From Deltaproteobacteria bacterium (GTDB taxonomy: Bacteria; Myxococcota_A; UBA9160; SMWR01): a stretch of 7,412 nucleotides of DNA. Position numbers and translations under genes: made by a program. Position 1 is the stretch's first letter, and the number at the start of each line of letters is the position of its first letter. The notes beneath the pieces were generated by a model. That model saw only the letters and a program-made list of their open reading frames with translations. It did no database searches and had not been told where the DNA came from. Location of the stretch: NCBI GenBank assembly GCA_029261905.1, contig JAJDAM010000010.1, forward strand, positions 1-7,412, read 5' to 3'. Positions 1 through 6,534 of the stretch are shown here, one piece after another.

Positions 1-1
1 G

Positions 2-127
2 CGTCGCGTGTTGCTGATCGCTCCGAGCAACGAGCGCGCAAAGGCCTACGCGGACCGGGCGGAGGGGCAGCTCGCGAACCTGGAACGATTGCGTTCGGAG
101 CCGGACGTCGCGAGTCGTCGGCGATGA
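2..127 (+). CDS. 3' end of an unrecognised gene (5' truncated by window edge)
   Basis: An open frame enters from the left edge and ends at the TGA at 125-127, giving the last 41 residues of a protein. The tail starts with a short hydrophobic stretch (VLLIAPSNERAKAY) and continues as a charged, probably helical segment rich in Arg, Glu and Ala, ending in RRR. Its stop overlaps the start of the next gene in an ATGA junction, so the two are probably translated together in one operon. That overlap is the main reason to call it real. I do not recognise the family; the tail is too short and too low in distinctive motifs to assign a function. Confidence 0.6.
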   Translation, partial: RRVLLIAPSNERAKAYADRAEGQLANLERLRSEPDVASRRR

Positions 128-1473
128 GGTCAGTGCGCGCGGCCTTTCTGACGGTGATCGCGCTGACGTTGGGTGGGGTTGGATGTGCAAATACCGCACC
201 GTGGTGGTTCAACAGCGCGGGAATCGAACCACTACCCACCCTCGATTCGAGCGAATCATCCAGTTCGGAGCTGGAGCGGCCGCAGGGACTGGTCGCTTAC
301 AGCGGCGAATTGCGCGCGATTCCGCTCGAGTGGGAACCGGTACTGGTCGGCCAGGTCGGCGGATACTGGATCGAGCGATCTTCGGAGCGAGAGGGCCCGT
401 TCGAACTGCTGGCAACCGTGCAGGGTCGGCTGAACACCCGCTATATCGACCGCAGCAGCCAGCCGGAGTCGGATCGCGCAGTGGATCCGGCACCGGACGA
501 AAGCACCCCGTTTACGCTGGTCAATCTGCATGACGGATTGACCTGGTTCTATCGAATTCGAGCCATCTCGCCTTCCGGCGCGCCAGCTGCGGCTCCGTCT
601 TTAGTGGCGAGTGCAACGACCGCCCCACCGCCTGACGCTCCAGAGGAACTCCGCGCATACAGCCGGCAGCCCCGCCAGGTACCGCTGAGCTGGCGCCCAT
701 CATCCGATCGGCTGGTCGAGGGTTATCGGATTTTTCGCAGCCCCTCGGTCGCCGGTCCCTACGAACTGCTCGCAAAGCTCAGTGGCCGTTACGAGACCAC
801 GTTCGTCGATACGGGGCTCGGAGACCTGCGGGTCTTCTACTACCGGGTGAGTGCGACCAACCAAGCTGGGGGGCTCGGGCCTCCGACCGAACCGGTCCTC
901 GCAGTGACCAAACCCGAGCCCCTTCCACCGTTGAATCTGCAGGCAACCGAAAAGCGACTCGGAAGCAACGTGCTGACATGGGAACCCAACGTGGAACCGG
1001 ACATCTTGGAATACCGGCTCTTGCGGACGCGCAACCCCTCAGAAATGCCGAAAATCGTTGCCACCGTCTCCTCTGAGGAATCCTGGATCCAAGACCGTGC
1101 CGTGGGTGCTGGGGAGGCAGTCTCCTATTCGATCGTCGCAGTCGACCGAGACGGGCTCGAGAGCATGCCTGCCGAGCCGGTCGATGTCGTCAGCGTCAGC
1201 TATGGGCTCGAGGTCAGCAGCGTAGACGCCGGGGTCCAGCTCCGTTGGGATTCCGGCACCGGAGAGCGATTCCGCGGGGGACATGTCTTTCGACACGACC
1301 TGCTCGGACGCCGCAATCTGGGGTTCACCACGGAAGACCACTTTTTGGACCCAGAGGTTCAAGCCGGCCAGCAGTACCGCTACTCGGTGGTCCTGGAACG
1401 ACCGGACAAGACACTTGCGCCGCCGTCACAGATCGTCGAGGTCGCATGGCCGACCGCGGTCGGCGCGCAATAG
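124..1473 (+). CDS. Fibronectin type III repeat lipoprotein, 449 aa
   Basis: The N-terminus is a signal peptide: basic MRSVR, a hydrophobic run to about residue 20, then GVGC with Cys21 as the probable lipidated residue. The lipobox is not ideal because it has Gly at -3. A Ser/Glu-rich linker (41-52) follows. The rest reads as four beta-sandwich repeats of fibronectin III type, roughly at 52-166, 170-263, 267-356 and 360-441. Each has a PLEW/PLSW/VLTW/QLRW strand, a central Y-x-I/L-x-R-type strand and a late FYRI/YYRV/SYSI/RYSV strand. Repeats 1 and 2 share a GP[FY]ELLA...GR..T motif, so one may be a duplicate of the other. I see no catalytic domain. A role as an envelope or surface binding or scaffold protein is inferred. 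The start overlaps the preceding stop (ATGA) and has no strong Shine-Dalgarno, consistent with translational coupling. Confidence 0.88.
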   Translation: MRSVRAAFLTVIALTLGGVGCANTAPWWFNSAGIEPLPTLDSSESSSSELERPQGLVAYSGELRAIPLEWEPVLVGQVGGYWIERSSEREGPFELLATVQGRLNTRYIDRSSQPESDRAVDPAPDESTPFTLVNLHDGLTWFYRIRAISPSGAPAAAPSLVASATTAPPPDAPEELRAYSRQPRQVPLSWRPSSDRLVEGYRIFRSPSVAGPYELLAKLSGRYETTFVDTGLGDLRVFYYRVSATNQAGGLGPPTEPVLAVTKPEPLPPLNLQATEKRLGSNVLTWEPNVEPDILEYRLLRTRNPSEMPKIVATVSSEESWIQDRAVGAGEAVSYSIVAVDRDGLESMPAEPVDVVSVSYGLEVSSVDAGVQLRWDSGTGERFRGGHVFRHDLLGRRNLGFTTEDHFLDPEVQAGQQYRYSVVLERPDKTLAPPSQIVEVAWPTAVGAQ

Positions 1474-1544
1474 TCCTACTAATTCGCGCGCTTCAGGAGA
1501 GGCGTGAAACGAGATGCGGGCTAGACTCCCGACCTTTCGAGAAT

Positions 1545-1620
1545 TCCTCGGTAGCTCAGTTGGTAGAGCAAGCGGCTGTTAACCGCTGGGTCGTAGGTTC
1601 GAGTCCTACCCGAGGAGCCA
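1545..1620 (+). tRNA. tRNA-Asn, anticodon GTT
   Basis: The 76 bases fold as a complete cloverleaf. The acceptor stem is TCCTCGG (1545-1551) with CCGAGGA (1610-1616), all seven pairs matched. The D stem is GCTC (1554-1557) with GAGC (1566-1569). The anticodon stem AGCGG/CCGCT encloses loop CTGTTAA with anticodon GTT at 1578-1580, which reads Asn codons. The T arm is GTAGG, TTCGAGT, CCTAC (1593-1609). The discriminator is G1617 and the CCA is encoded at 1618-1620. No second tRNA follows. Just upstream, TAGACT (1522-1527) resembles a -10 box ahead of a C-rich stretch, but no matching -35 box lies at normal spacing, so I do not call a promoter. Confidence 0.97.
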
Positions 1621-1781
1621 CTCGTTTGCCGCGCCACACAGCGAGAGCGTGCTCGGGAGTGACTACCCGAGGCTTCGCACCGCGCGAGATTTCCAGATTT
1701 CACGCTGGGCTTCCCCAATGCTCTTGCAGTCGCCAGTAAGCTATCTCCCGTGCATCAGCCGAAGCATCGAGTGATCACGGC

Positions 1782-4121
1782 GTGAAGCGAGCCGCGCCCC
1801 CGCAAGAGCCCGGCCGGGACCTCCGATCGGTGGGAGCAGTGGAATCCGCATGGCGCGGCTTCGGATGGCCGGCCGCCATCGCGTTGATCGGGATCGTGGC
1901 GCTGTGGAGCGTGTCGATCCCGCGGGCGATCGAAGCCGGCAGCCCTCGGCCGACGATCGGGACATTCGACTACTACAACTACTTCTTGCCACGGTTCGAA
2001 TTCGGCAGCGACGAGATGGCCGCCGGACGAATGCCCATTTGGAACACCTTCGAGTACGGCGGCCTCCCGTTCCTGGCAACGGCCCAGCCTGCAGCCCTCT
2101 ACCCCCCGAAGATTCTGGCGTTCGCGTGGCTCGATTCCGGCGCAGCCATGCAGACCTTTCTGATCGCACACTTCGCGATCCTCGCCGGTGGGTTTCTGCT
2201 GTTCGCTCGCCAACTCGGTATCGGCGGCCTCGGCGCACTGGCCGGCACCGTGTACTGGACCTTCACGACCACGATGCTGTTGTCGAACTATCACCCGAAC
2301 CGTATCGCGTGCATGGTCTGGGTTCCGATCGTGTTCTTGCTGGCCGACCACGCCGCGCGAAGCTGGCGGGGACCGGCGATCGCAGCGCTCGCGGTAGCGA
2401 TCGCGATGCAACTCGTCGCCGGCTATCCGGCATTTACCCTCAGCCTCGCTCCGCTGTTGGCTGTGCATTCGGTCGCGATGTACTGGACCGGACGTTGGCA
2501 GCAGCAGCCCTGGAAGACTCTGCCTCGTATTGCGACCGCCTTCGTGCTGGGAAGCTGCATCGCGGCATACCAACTCATTCCGCTCGCCGAGATCTCCTCG
2601 ATCTCGCAGCGTGCTGCAGAAGTCGCGCAGAGCGCCCCTCCCCTTCTTCCCTCGATCAGCTTCTTGATCAACGAGCGCGGTCCGGCCGGATGGCACTTCA
2701 TATTCATGTCATTTCCGGGCCTGGCCGGGTTCTGGATCGCCGCAATCGCGCGAAAAACCGCTTTCCCTGCAGCGATCGGCGCGTTGACCTGCCTGCTGTT
2801 CGCCGTCGGAGGCTGGCTGATGATCCGATTCATCCCGGGCTTTTCGTTGATTCGCCACGGCCTGGTCTGGCTGTTCCTGTTGCAGTTCTATCTCGCATGG
2901 CTCGTTGCACTCGGCGCGCAGTCTTTTGAAGGCGCGAATGCCGCGGCGGGCCATCCACTGGGGAGAAGCAAGTGGGCAGGCAAATGGACGCGGGCCTGCG
3001 TGCTGGTTTTCGGACTGGCATGGGCTGGATTGTGTTTCGCGAGCATGGGACCCGAGTCCGAACCGATTCCGACAGACGGCAGTCGCCGCAATATCCCGCT
3101 TTCGTCACGGTTGTACGGGAGCGACGACGCGAACCTGTTGGGGCTGGCCGGCGGATTGATTCTCGGCGCTGCAGCGTTCGCTCCCGCCGGGTCGCGTCGA
3201 AAATGGACGGCGTTCGCCGGCGTGTCCACACTGATGTTCGGCCAGATCGCCACGTATCCATTCGGTGGTTCTACCGGGAAATTCGACTATCCGAGCGCGC
3301 CATTTCGAGTCCGGGCGCTTGCAGAACGTGCGGGGGTCGTCCCTGCGGGCCGCGCAGTGTCCGAGATCGACCGGACCCATGGAACCGGCTTGTCGGAGCG
3401 GGTACCGGTCATGCTGGGAATGGAGATCACGTTTTCCAGCCCGCGCTTTGCCGCGCTGCAGAGGCGGCTCCTGTCGGAAACCAGCCAGCAAGTGAGGTGG
3501 TTGCAGGTCCTGCGCGCTGGCGGTTTTCTCGACGCGATGAACGTCGACCTGCTGGTCGGCCCGAGAAGCCGGGCCGACGACTTTCGAAGCCGCGGATTGC
3601 TACCCGTGGGTCCGGCGGGCTCGCGACGCACGTTGTATCGAAACGAAGATCGCATCGGAGAGGCTTGGGTCAGCTATGGGACACATCGGGTGAGTTCCCC
3701 GGAGCAGGCACTCGAGCGTGTACTGTCGGCCAATTTCGACCCGCACTTCGAGGTGATCGTGGAGACGCCGCTTTCCAAACGGTATCGTAGCGATGCCTTG
3801 TTGCCGCCGACCCAAGCCCAGGTTCGCCGACCTTCTCCGACACAGGTGGACGTCGAAGTCGAGACTTCCGAAGACGGAATTCTCGTGTTGGCAGACGCGT
3901 GGTACCCCGGTTGGGAAGCCACGATCGACGAGCACGCGGCGGAGATCCTGCGGGTCGACTACGTGCTGCGGGGTGTGGAGCTGACGGCGGGTCGCCACCG
4001 GATTCACTTCGAATATCGACCTGCATCGCTTCGATATGGACTCGCGACCACTGCAGTCGGTTTCATCATCGCACTCGCGCTGTTCGCCATCCCCGGACCA
4101 CGCAAGGTTCACACGCCATGA
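1782..4121 (+). CDS. YfhO-family multi-spanning membrane protein (GT-C-like putative glycosyltransferase), 779 aa
   Basis: A short basic cytoplasmic N-terminus leads into a first membrane span (about 28-47). The outer loop carries TFDYYNYF with Asp63, then PIWNTFEYGGLPFLA (85-99) and a YPPK (107-110). This pattern (acidic residue, PxWN, GxP, YPP) is typical of the YfhO family. About a dozen more hydrophobic spans follow to about 492. A soluble region (about 500-750) ends in the family's hallmark AWYPGWEATID (706-716), a RGVEL..GRH segment and a FEYRP motif, before one last span (753-771). YfhO of Bacillus subtilis works with the GT2 enzyme CsbB to glycosylate lipoteichoic acid on the outer face; the acceptor here is unknown. 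Asp63 as the catalytic acid is inferred by analogy with GT-C enzymes. The start is GTG with a weak ribosome site; GTG at 1830 or 1839 is an alternative. The stop overlaps the GT2 gene by four bases. Confidence 0.88.
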   Translation: MKRAAPPQEPGRDLRSVGAVESAWRGFGWPAAIALIGIVALWSVSIPRAIEAGSPRPTIGTFDYYNYFLPRFEFGSDEMAAGRMPIWNTFEYGGLPFLATAQPAALYPPKILAFAWLDSGAAMQTFLIAHFAILAGGFLLFARQLGIGGLGALAGTVYWTFTTTMLLSNYHPNRIACMVWVPIVFLLADHAARSWRGPAIAALAVAIAMQLVAGYPAFTLSLAPLLAVHSVAMYWTGRWQQQPWKTLPRIATAFVLGSCIAAYQLIPLAEISSISQRAAEVAQSAPPLLPSISFLINERGPAGWHFIFMSFPGLAGFWIAAIARKTAFPAAIGALTCLLFAVGGWLMIRFIPGFSLIRHGLVWLFLLQFYLAWLVALGAQSFEGANAAAGHPLGRSKWAGKWTRACVLVFGLAWAGLCFASMGPESEPIPTDGSRRNIPLSSRLYGSDDANLLGLAGGLILGAAAFAPAGSRRKWTAFAGVSTLMFGQIATYPFGGSTGKFDYPSAPFRVRALAERAGVVPAGRAVSEIDRTHGTGLSERVPVMLGMEITFSSPRFAALQRRLLSETSQQVRWLQVLRAGGFLDAMNVDLLVGPRSRADDFRSRGLLPVGPAGSRRTLYRNEDRIGEAWVSYGTHRVSSPEQALERVLSANFDPHFEVIVETPLSKRYRSDALLPPTQAQVRRPSPTQVDVEVETSEDGILVLADAWYPGWEATIDEHAAEILRVDYVLRGVELTAGRHRIHFEYRPASLRYGLATTAVGFIIALALFAIPGPRKVHTP

Positions 4122-4879
4122 ACCGCTCGGACCCGCCCGACAGTGGACTCGAAGCGCTGCGAAAAACTTCGGCCCAGACTCCGATCGACGTACTGGTCGT
4201 CGTGCCCGCATACAACGAGGTGGGCAACGTCGGCCGCGTGGTCGAGGAAACGCGGCGGTGTTCCGAACCGGTGACGATCCTCGTCATCGATGACGGTTCA
4301 GTGGACGGAACCGGCGCAGCCGCTGCAAAGGCCGGCGCGAGCGTTCTGCAGTTGCCGTTCAATTGCGGGATCGGCGCCAGCGTACAGGCAGGCCTGCGTT
4401 GTGGTGTCGAAAGAGGTTGCCACATCATCGCTCGTATCGACGGCGACGGGCAGCACGACCCCGCCGTGCTGCCGAAGCTTCTCGCACCCCTTCGCGATGG
4501 CAGCGCGGATTTCGTGATCGGATCCCGCTACCTGACCAACGAGGGCTTCCAATCGACCTCGGCACGCAGGATGGGGATTCGTTGGTTCGCAACGCTGCTG
4601 CGACTGACCTGCGGGATTCGCGTATCGGACCCGACCTCGGGCTGCTGGGCTGCCAACGAGCGGGCGGCCGTGTTGTTGGCGGAAGAGTATTCATCGGACT
4701 ACCCCGAAGTCGATGCTCTGGTTCGACTCGCGCGCAGCGGTTTCGAAATCCGGGAAGTGCCGACCCGCATGCGGGAGCGACCCTCCGGGAACTCGTCGAT
4801 CGGTCGACTCGACGGGCTTTACTACATGGCCAAAGTCACGATCGCGCTGCTGGTCGCGCGTATCCGACCCAAGGTCTGA
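4118..4879 (+). CDS. Family 2 glycosyltransferase, DPM1-like (probable polyprenyl-phosphate sugar synthase), 253 aa
   Basis: The GT-A fold motifs appear in order: PAYNE (30-34) at the first strand for nucleotide binding, IDDGS (57-61), the metal-binding DGDGQH (108-113, DxD-type), GSRY (135-138) and DPTSG (171-175). A basic C-terminal part follows with VPTRMRERPSGNSSI (214-228). This layout matches dolichol-phosphate-mannose-synthase-like enzymes, which move a sugar from a nucleotide donor to a polyprenyl phosphate on the cytoplasmic side. The sugar cannot be read from sequence. Unlike CsbB or GtrB, there is no clear pair of C-terminal membrane spans; the protein ends soon after a mildly hydrophobic MAKVTIALLVARI. 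The frame stays open upstream to 3899, but ATG 4118 is chosen because it gives the ATGA overlap with the YfhO stop and places PAYNE 30 residues in. The ribosome site is weak (AAGG at 4104-4107), so coupling is likely. Confidence 0.92.
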   Translation: MNRSDPPDSGLEALRKTSAQTPIDVLVVVPAYNEVGNVGRVVEETRRCSEPVTILVIDDGSVDGTGAAAAKAGASVLQLPFNCGIGASVQAGLRCGVERGCHIIARIDGDGQHDPAVLPKLLAPLRDGSADFVIGSRYLTNEGFQSTSARRMGIRWFATLLRLTCGIRVSDPTSGCWAANERAAVLLAEEYSSDYPEVDALVRLARSGFEIREVPTRMRERPSGNSSIGRLDGLYYMAKVTIALLVARIRPKV

Positions 4880-4941
4880 CGAGACGAGAAGCGAGTGTCG
4901 CAGCGCGGCACTCCATTGATGCATGACCCGAGCCAGCTCCC

Positions 4942-4946
4942 GGAGG
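4942..4946 (+). promoter_or_regulatory. Shine-Dalgarno site that sets the DUF2304 start
   Basis: GGAGG at 4942-4946 lies 8 bases before the GTG at 4955, an ideal spacing. Earlier in-frame starts at 4895 (GTG) and 4919 (ATG) lack a well-placed site: the purine run before 4895 is only 3 bases away and nothing lies before 4919. Confidence 0.7.
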
Positions 4947-4954
4947 TTGCCACC

Positions 4955-5359
4955 GTGGAAATTCGCCTGTTCCAAACCGTCGCCGCATTGAGTTCGATCG
5001 CACTGACGGTCATCGTCGTCGAATTGATTCGCCGCCGACGCCTGAAGGACGAACTCTGGTTGCCCTGGTTGATCGTCGCGATCGCACCTCTGGTGACGAG
5101 CTTGTGGATCTCTCCCTGGGCTGCACTCGCACGTTGGCTCGGCATCCAGTACGAGCCGGCACTCCTGCTCGGGTTTGCGATCCTGCTGTGTTTCGCGCTT
5201 CTGTTGTATCTGACGGTCGTCGTTTCCGGCCTGATGCGACAGAACCTGCGTCTCGCACAGGAACTGGGGATCTTGCGCCTGCGACTCGACCCCGCCGAAA
5301 CGAGTGGCGGCGAATACGCCACGCCGCTGACGAGCGATCAGTCGCCCGAATCGCGCTGA
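4955..5359 (+). CDS. DUF2304-family small membrane protein, 134 aa
   Basis: Three hydrophobic spans lie at about 5-25, 35-53 and 67-91. A basic RRRRL (26-30) after span 1 and a KDELWLPWLIV segment starting span 2 give the layout of DUF2304 proteins. After span 3 comes SGLMRQNLRLAQELGILRLR (91-110), a likely cytoplasmic helix or short coiled coil, and then a polar tail of about 22 residues. DUF2304 genes commonly sit beside DPM1-like GT2 genes, as here. Their biochemical role is not established; membrane anchoring of the GT2 enzyme or a GtrA-like role in lipid-sugar translocation is inference. GTG 4955 is chosen over 4895 because of the strong ribosome site and because it begins right at span 1, as expected for the family. 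The 3' end overlaps the convergent ATP-grasp gene by 22 bases. Confidence 0.82.
   Translation: MEIRLFQTVAALSSIALTVIVVELIRRRRLKDELWLPWLIVAIAPLVTSLWISPWAALARWLGIQYEPALLLGFAILLCFALLLYLTVVVSGLMRQNLRLAQELGILRLRLDPAETSGGEYATPLTSDQSPESR
5304..5322 (-). terminator. Possible weak terminator hairpin after the ATP-grasp gene
   Basis: GTGGCG (5304-5309) and CGCCAC (5317-5322) form a perfect 6-pair stem with a 7-base loop, 15 bases beyond the ATP-grasp stop on the minus strand. On that strand the stem is followed only by a short TCGTTTCGG, not a true U-tract. It lies inside the coding tail of DUF2304. It may be chance in GC-rich DNA. Confidence 0.22.
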
Positions 5360-6534
5360 CGACCGAACACCATCGCGCGTTTCGAAGGATCGACAAGAAG
5401 CACCGCCATCGCCAGCAGCCGCCCGACCACCGGTCCGAAATCTTCCCACGAGCAGATGTCGTAGCTGAGATTCGGATCCCTGAACCGAAAGAAGCTCGGC
5501 TCGAGGCTCATCCGGTTCGGGTTCGTCGCGAAGTGCAGCAGATCACCCGGTAGCAGCCATCGACACATCACACCGTCTGGATACTCGGGCGTCGGAGGTC
5601 GAGTTCCACCCAGAAAGGCGCGACACAACAGGTTCGGGAAGTCGACCCCCGCACTGATCGCCAACTGCAGCGATCCCACGAAGCGCGGATTGATCTCGAG
5701 CAGCTTGAATTCGGCGTCCCGCGGATCCTGCTTGTACTCGACCATCGCCATTCCGACCCAACCGATCGAGCGCAGCAGCCGAATCGATCGCTCGACGAGT
5801 ACGGGATCATGGACGGAGACTCTCAGCGTGCTCGGTCCGCCATGGATCGGGTACTCCCGAATTCGCTCGTGCACGAAGCTGGCCCACACTTCGCCGTCCG
5901 GGCCCATCAACACGGAAACGCCACGCGCCGCTCCACCGGCCGGAATCGTTTCCTGAATCAACGGCAGCGGATGGTCGGCGTGAACCGCTCGATAGGTCGC
6001 CGCCAGCTTCGAACGATCGCTGACGCGCTGAATACCGCGGGATCCCGAACTCGACCGGGGTTTGATCAACACCGGCATTTCAATCGATGCACTCGAGGTT
6101 TCGAATTCGGCGAGGTCCGCAAACACATGGGTTTTCGGCATCGGCACACCACAGGCGCGGGCGACTTCGACCGTCAACGCTTTGTCGGCAGCCTTCAGCA
6201 GCGTCTCGTAATCGGGCAACGGCACGACCGTGTGGCGTGCGAGTCTGCCGCGGTGCTCCGCGCAGATCGCGACGGTCTTGTCCTCGGTGGGAATCAACAG
6301 GTCGTAGTGCTGGGCAGAAACGGTGTGCTCGAGCGCAGCCAGGCAGGCATCCGGATCGCGATCCGCTGTCGGGAAGATCCGCCTTTGGCTGCAGTATTTG
6401 GAAAAGAAACTCGTGGTCGCCCAGGTCTCGCCCGCGACCTCGACAACATGTCCCTGCCTTCCGAGTGCTCGGACGATTGCCAACGACTTGCGCCACTGCC
6501 CATCGGTCACCAGAACGCGAAGTCGATCGCTCAC
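5338..6534 (-). CDS. ATP-grasp superfamily ligase (carbamoyl-phosphate-synthase-like / COG3919-like), 398 aa
   Basis: The N-terminal part is a Rossmann-like pre-ATP-grasp domain beginning RVLVTDGQWRKSLAIVRALG (6-25), followed by YDLLIPTEDKT (77-87). AADKAL (115-120) opens the ATP-grasp domain. Lys158 in LIKPRSSSGSRG (156-167) is the expected ATP-phosphate contact. QETIP (194-198) fits the adenine-binding hinge, VEYK (265-268) follows, and LLEINPRF (278-285) gives the metal-binding Glu280 and Asn282 plus Arg284. Such enzymes activate a carboxylate as an acyl phosphate and join it to an amine or another nucleophile; the substrate here cannot be read. The start is taken as GTG 6534, which makes a GTGA overlap with the SGNH stop and has GGA about 7 bases upstream. 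An in-frame ATG at 6573 would add 13 residues but has a poorer ribosome site. The C-terminal 100 residues are less conserved in type and may be specific to this subgroup. Confidence 0.87.
   Translation of the reverse strand: MSDRLRVLVTDGQWRKSLAIVRALGRQGHVVEVAGETWATTSFFSKYCSQRRIFPTADRDPDACLAALEHTVSAQHYDLLIPTEDKTVAICAEHRGRLARHTVVPLPDYETLLKAADKALTVEVARACGVPMPKTHVFADLAEFETSSASIEMPVLIKPRSSSGSRGIQRVSDRSKLAATYRAVHADHPLPLIQETIPAGGAARGVSVLMGPDGEVWASFVHERIREYPIHGGPSTLRVSVHDPVLVERSIRLLRSIGWVGMAMVEYKQDPRDAEFKLLEINPRFVGSLQLAISAGVDFPNLLCRAFLGGTRPPTPEYPDGVMCRWLLPGDLLHFATNPNRMSLEPSFFRFRDPNLSYDICSWEDFGPVVGRLLAMAVLLVDPSKRAMVFGRQRDSGD

Noticed and set aside
1522..1527. TAGACT as the -10 box of a tRNA promoter
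   Set aside because: It matches TATAAT at four of six positions, but no -35-like hexamer lies 16-18 bases upstream, so the promoter cannot be supported from sequence alone.
1652..1671. Hairpin CTCGGG / CCCGAG after the tRNA as a rho-independent terminator
   Set aside because: The stem is only six pairs, the loop is 8 bases, and no T-tract follows.
1245..1739. Plus-strand open frame running through the tRNA gene
   Set aside because: It overlaps the end of the lipoprotein gene in another frame and includes the entire tRNA; its peptide shows no domain features.
1755..2696. Long open frame (about 313 codons) on the minus strand opposite the YfhO gene
   Set aside because: Its translation is Arg-rich and low in hydrophobic runs with no domain motif, as expected from antisense reading of GC-rich coding DNA; the plus-strand frame has clear family motifs.
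3899..4117. Upstream extension of the GT2 frame
   Set aside because: It would overlap YfhO by over 200 bases and adds a Arg-rich stretch unlike GT2 N-termini; ATG 4118 gives a clean ATGA junction.
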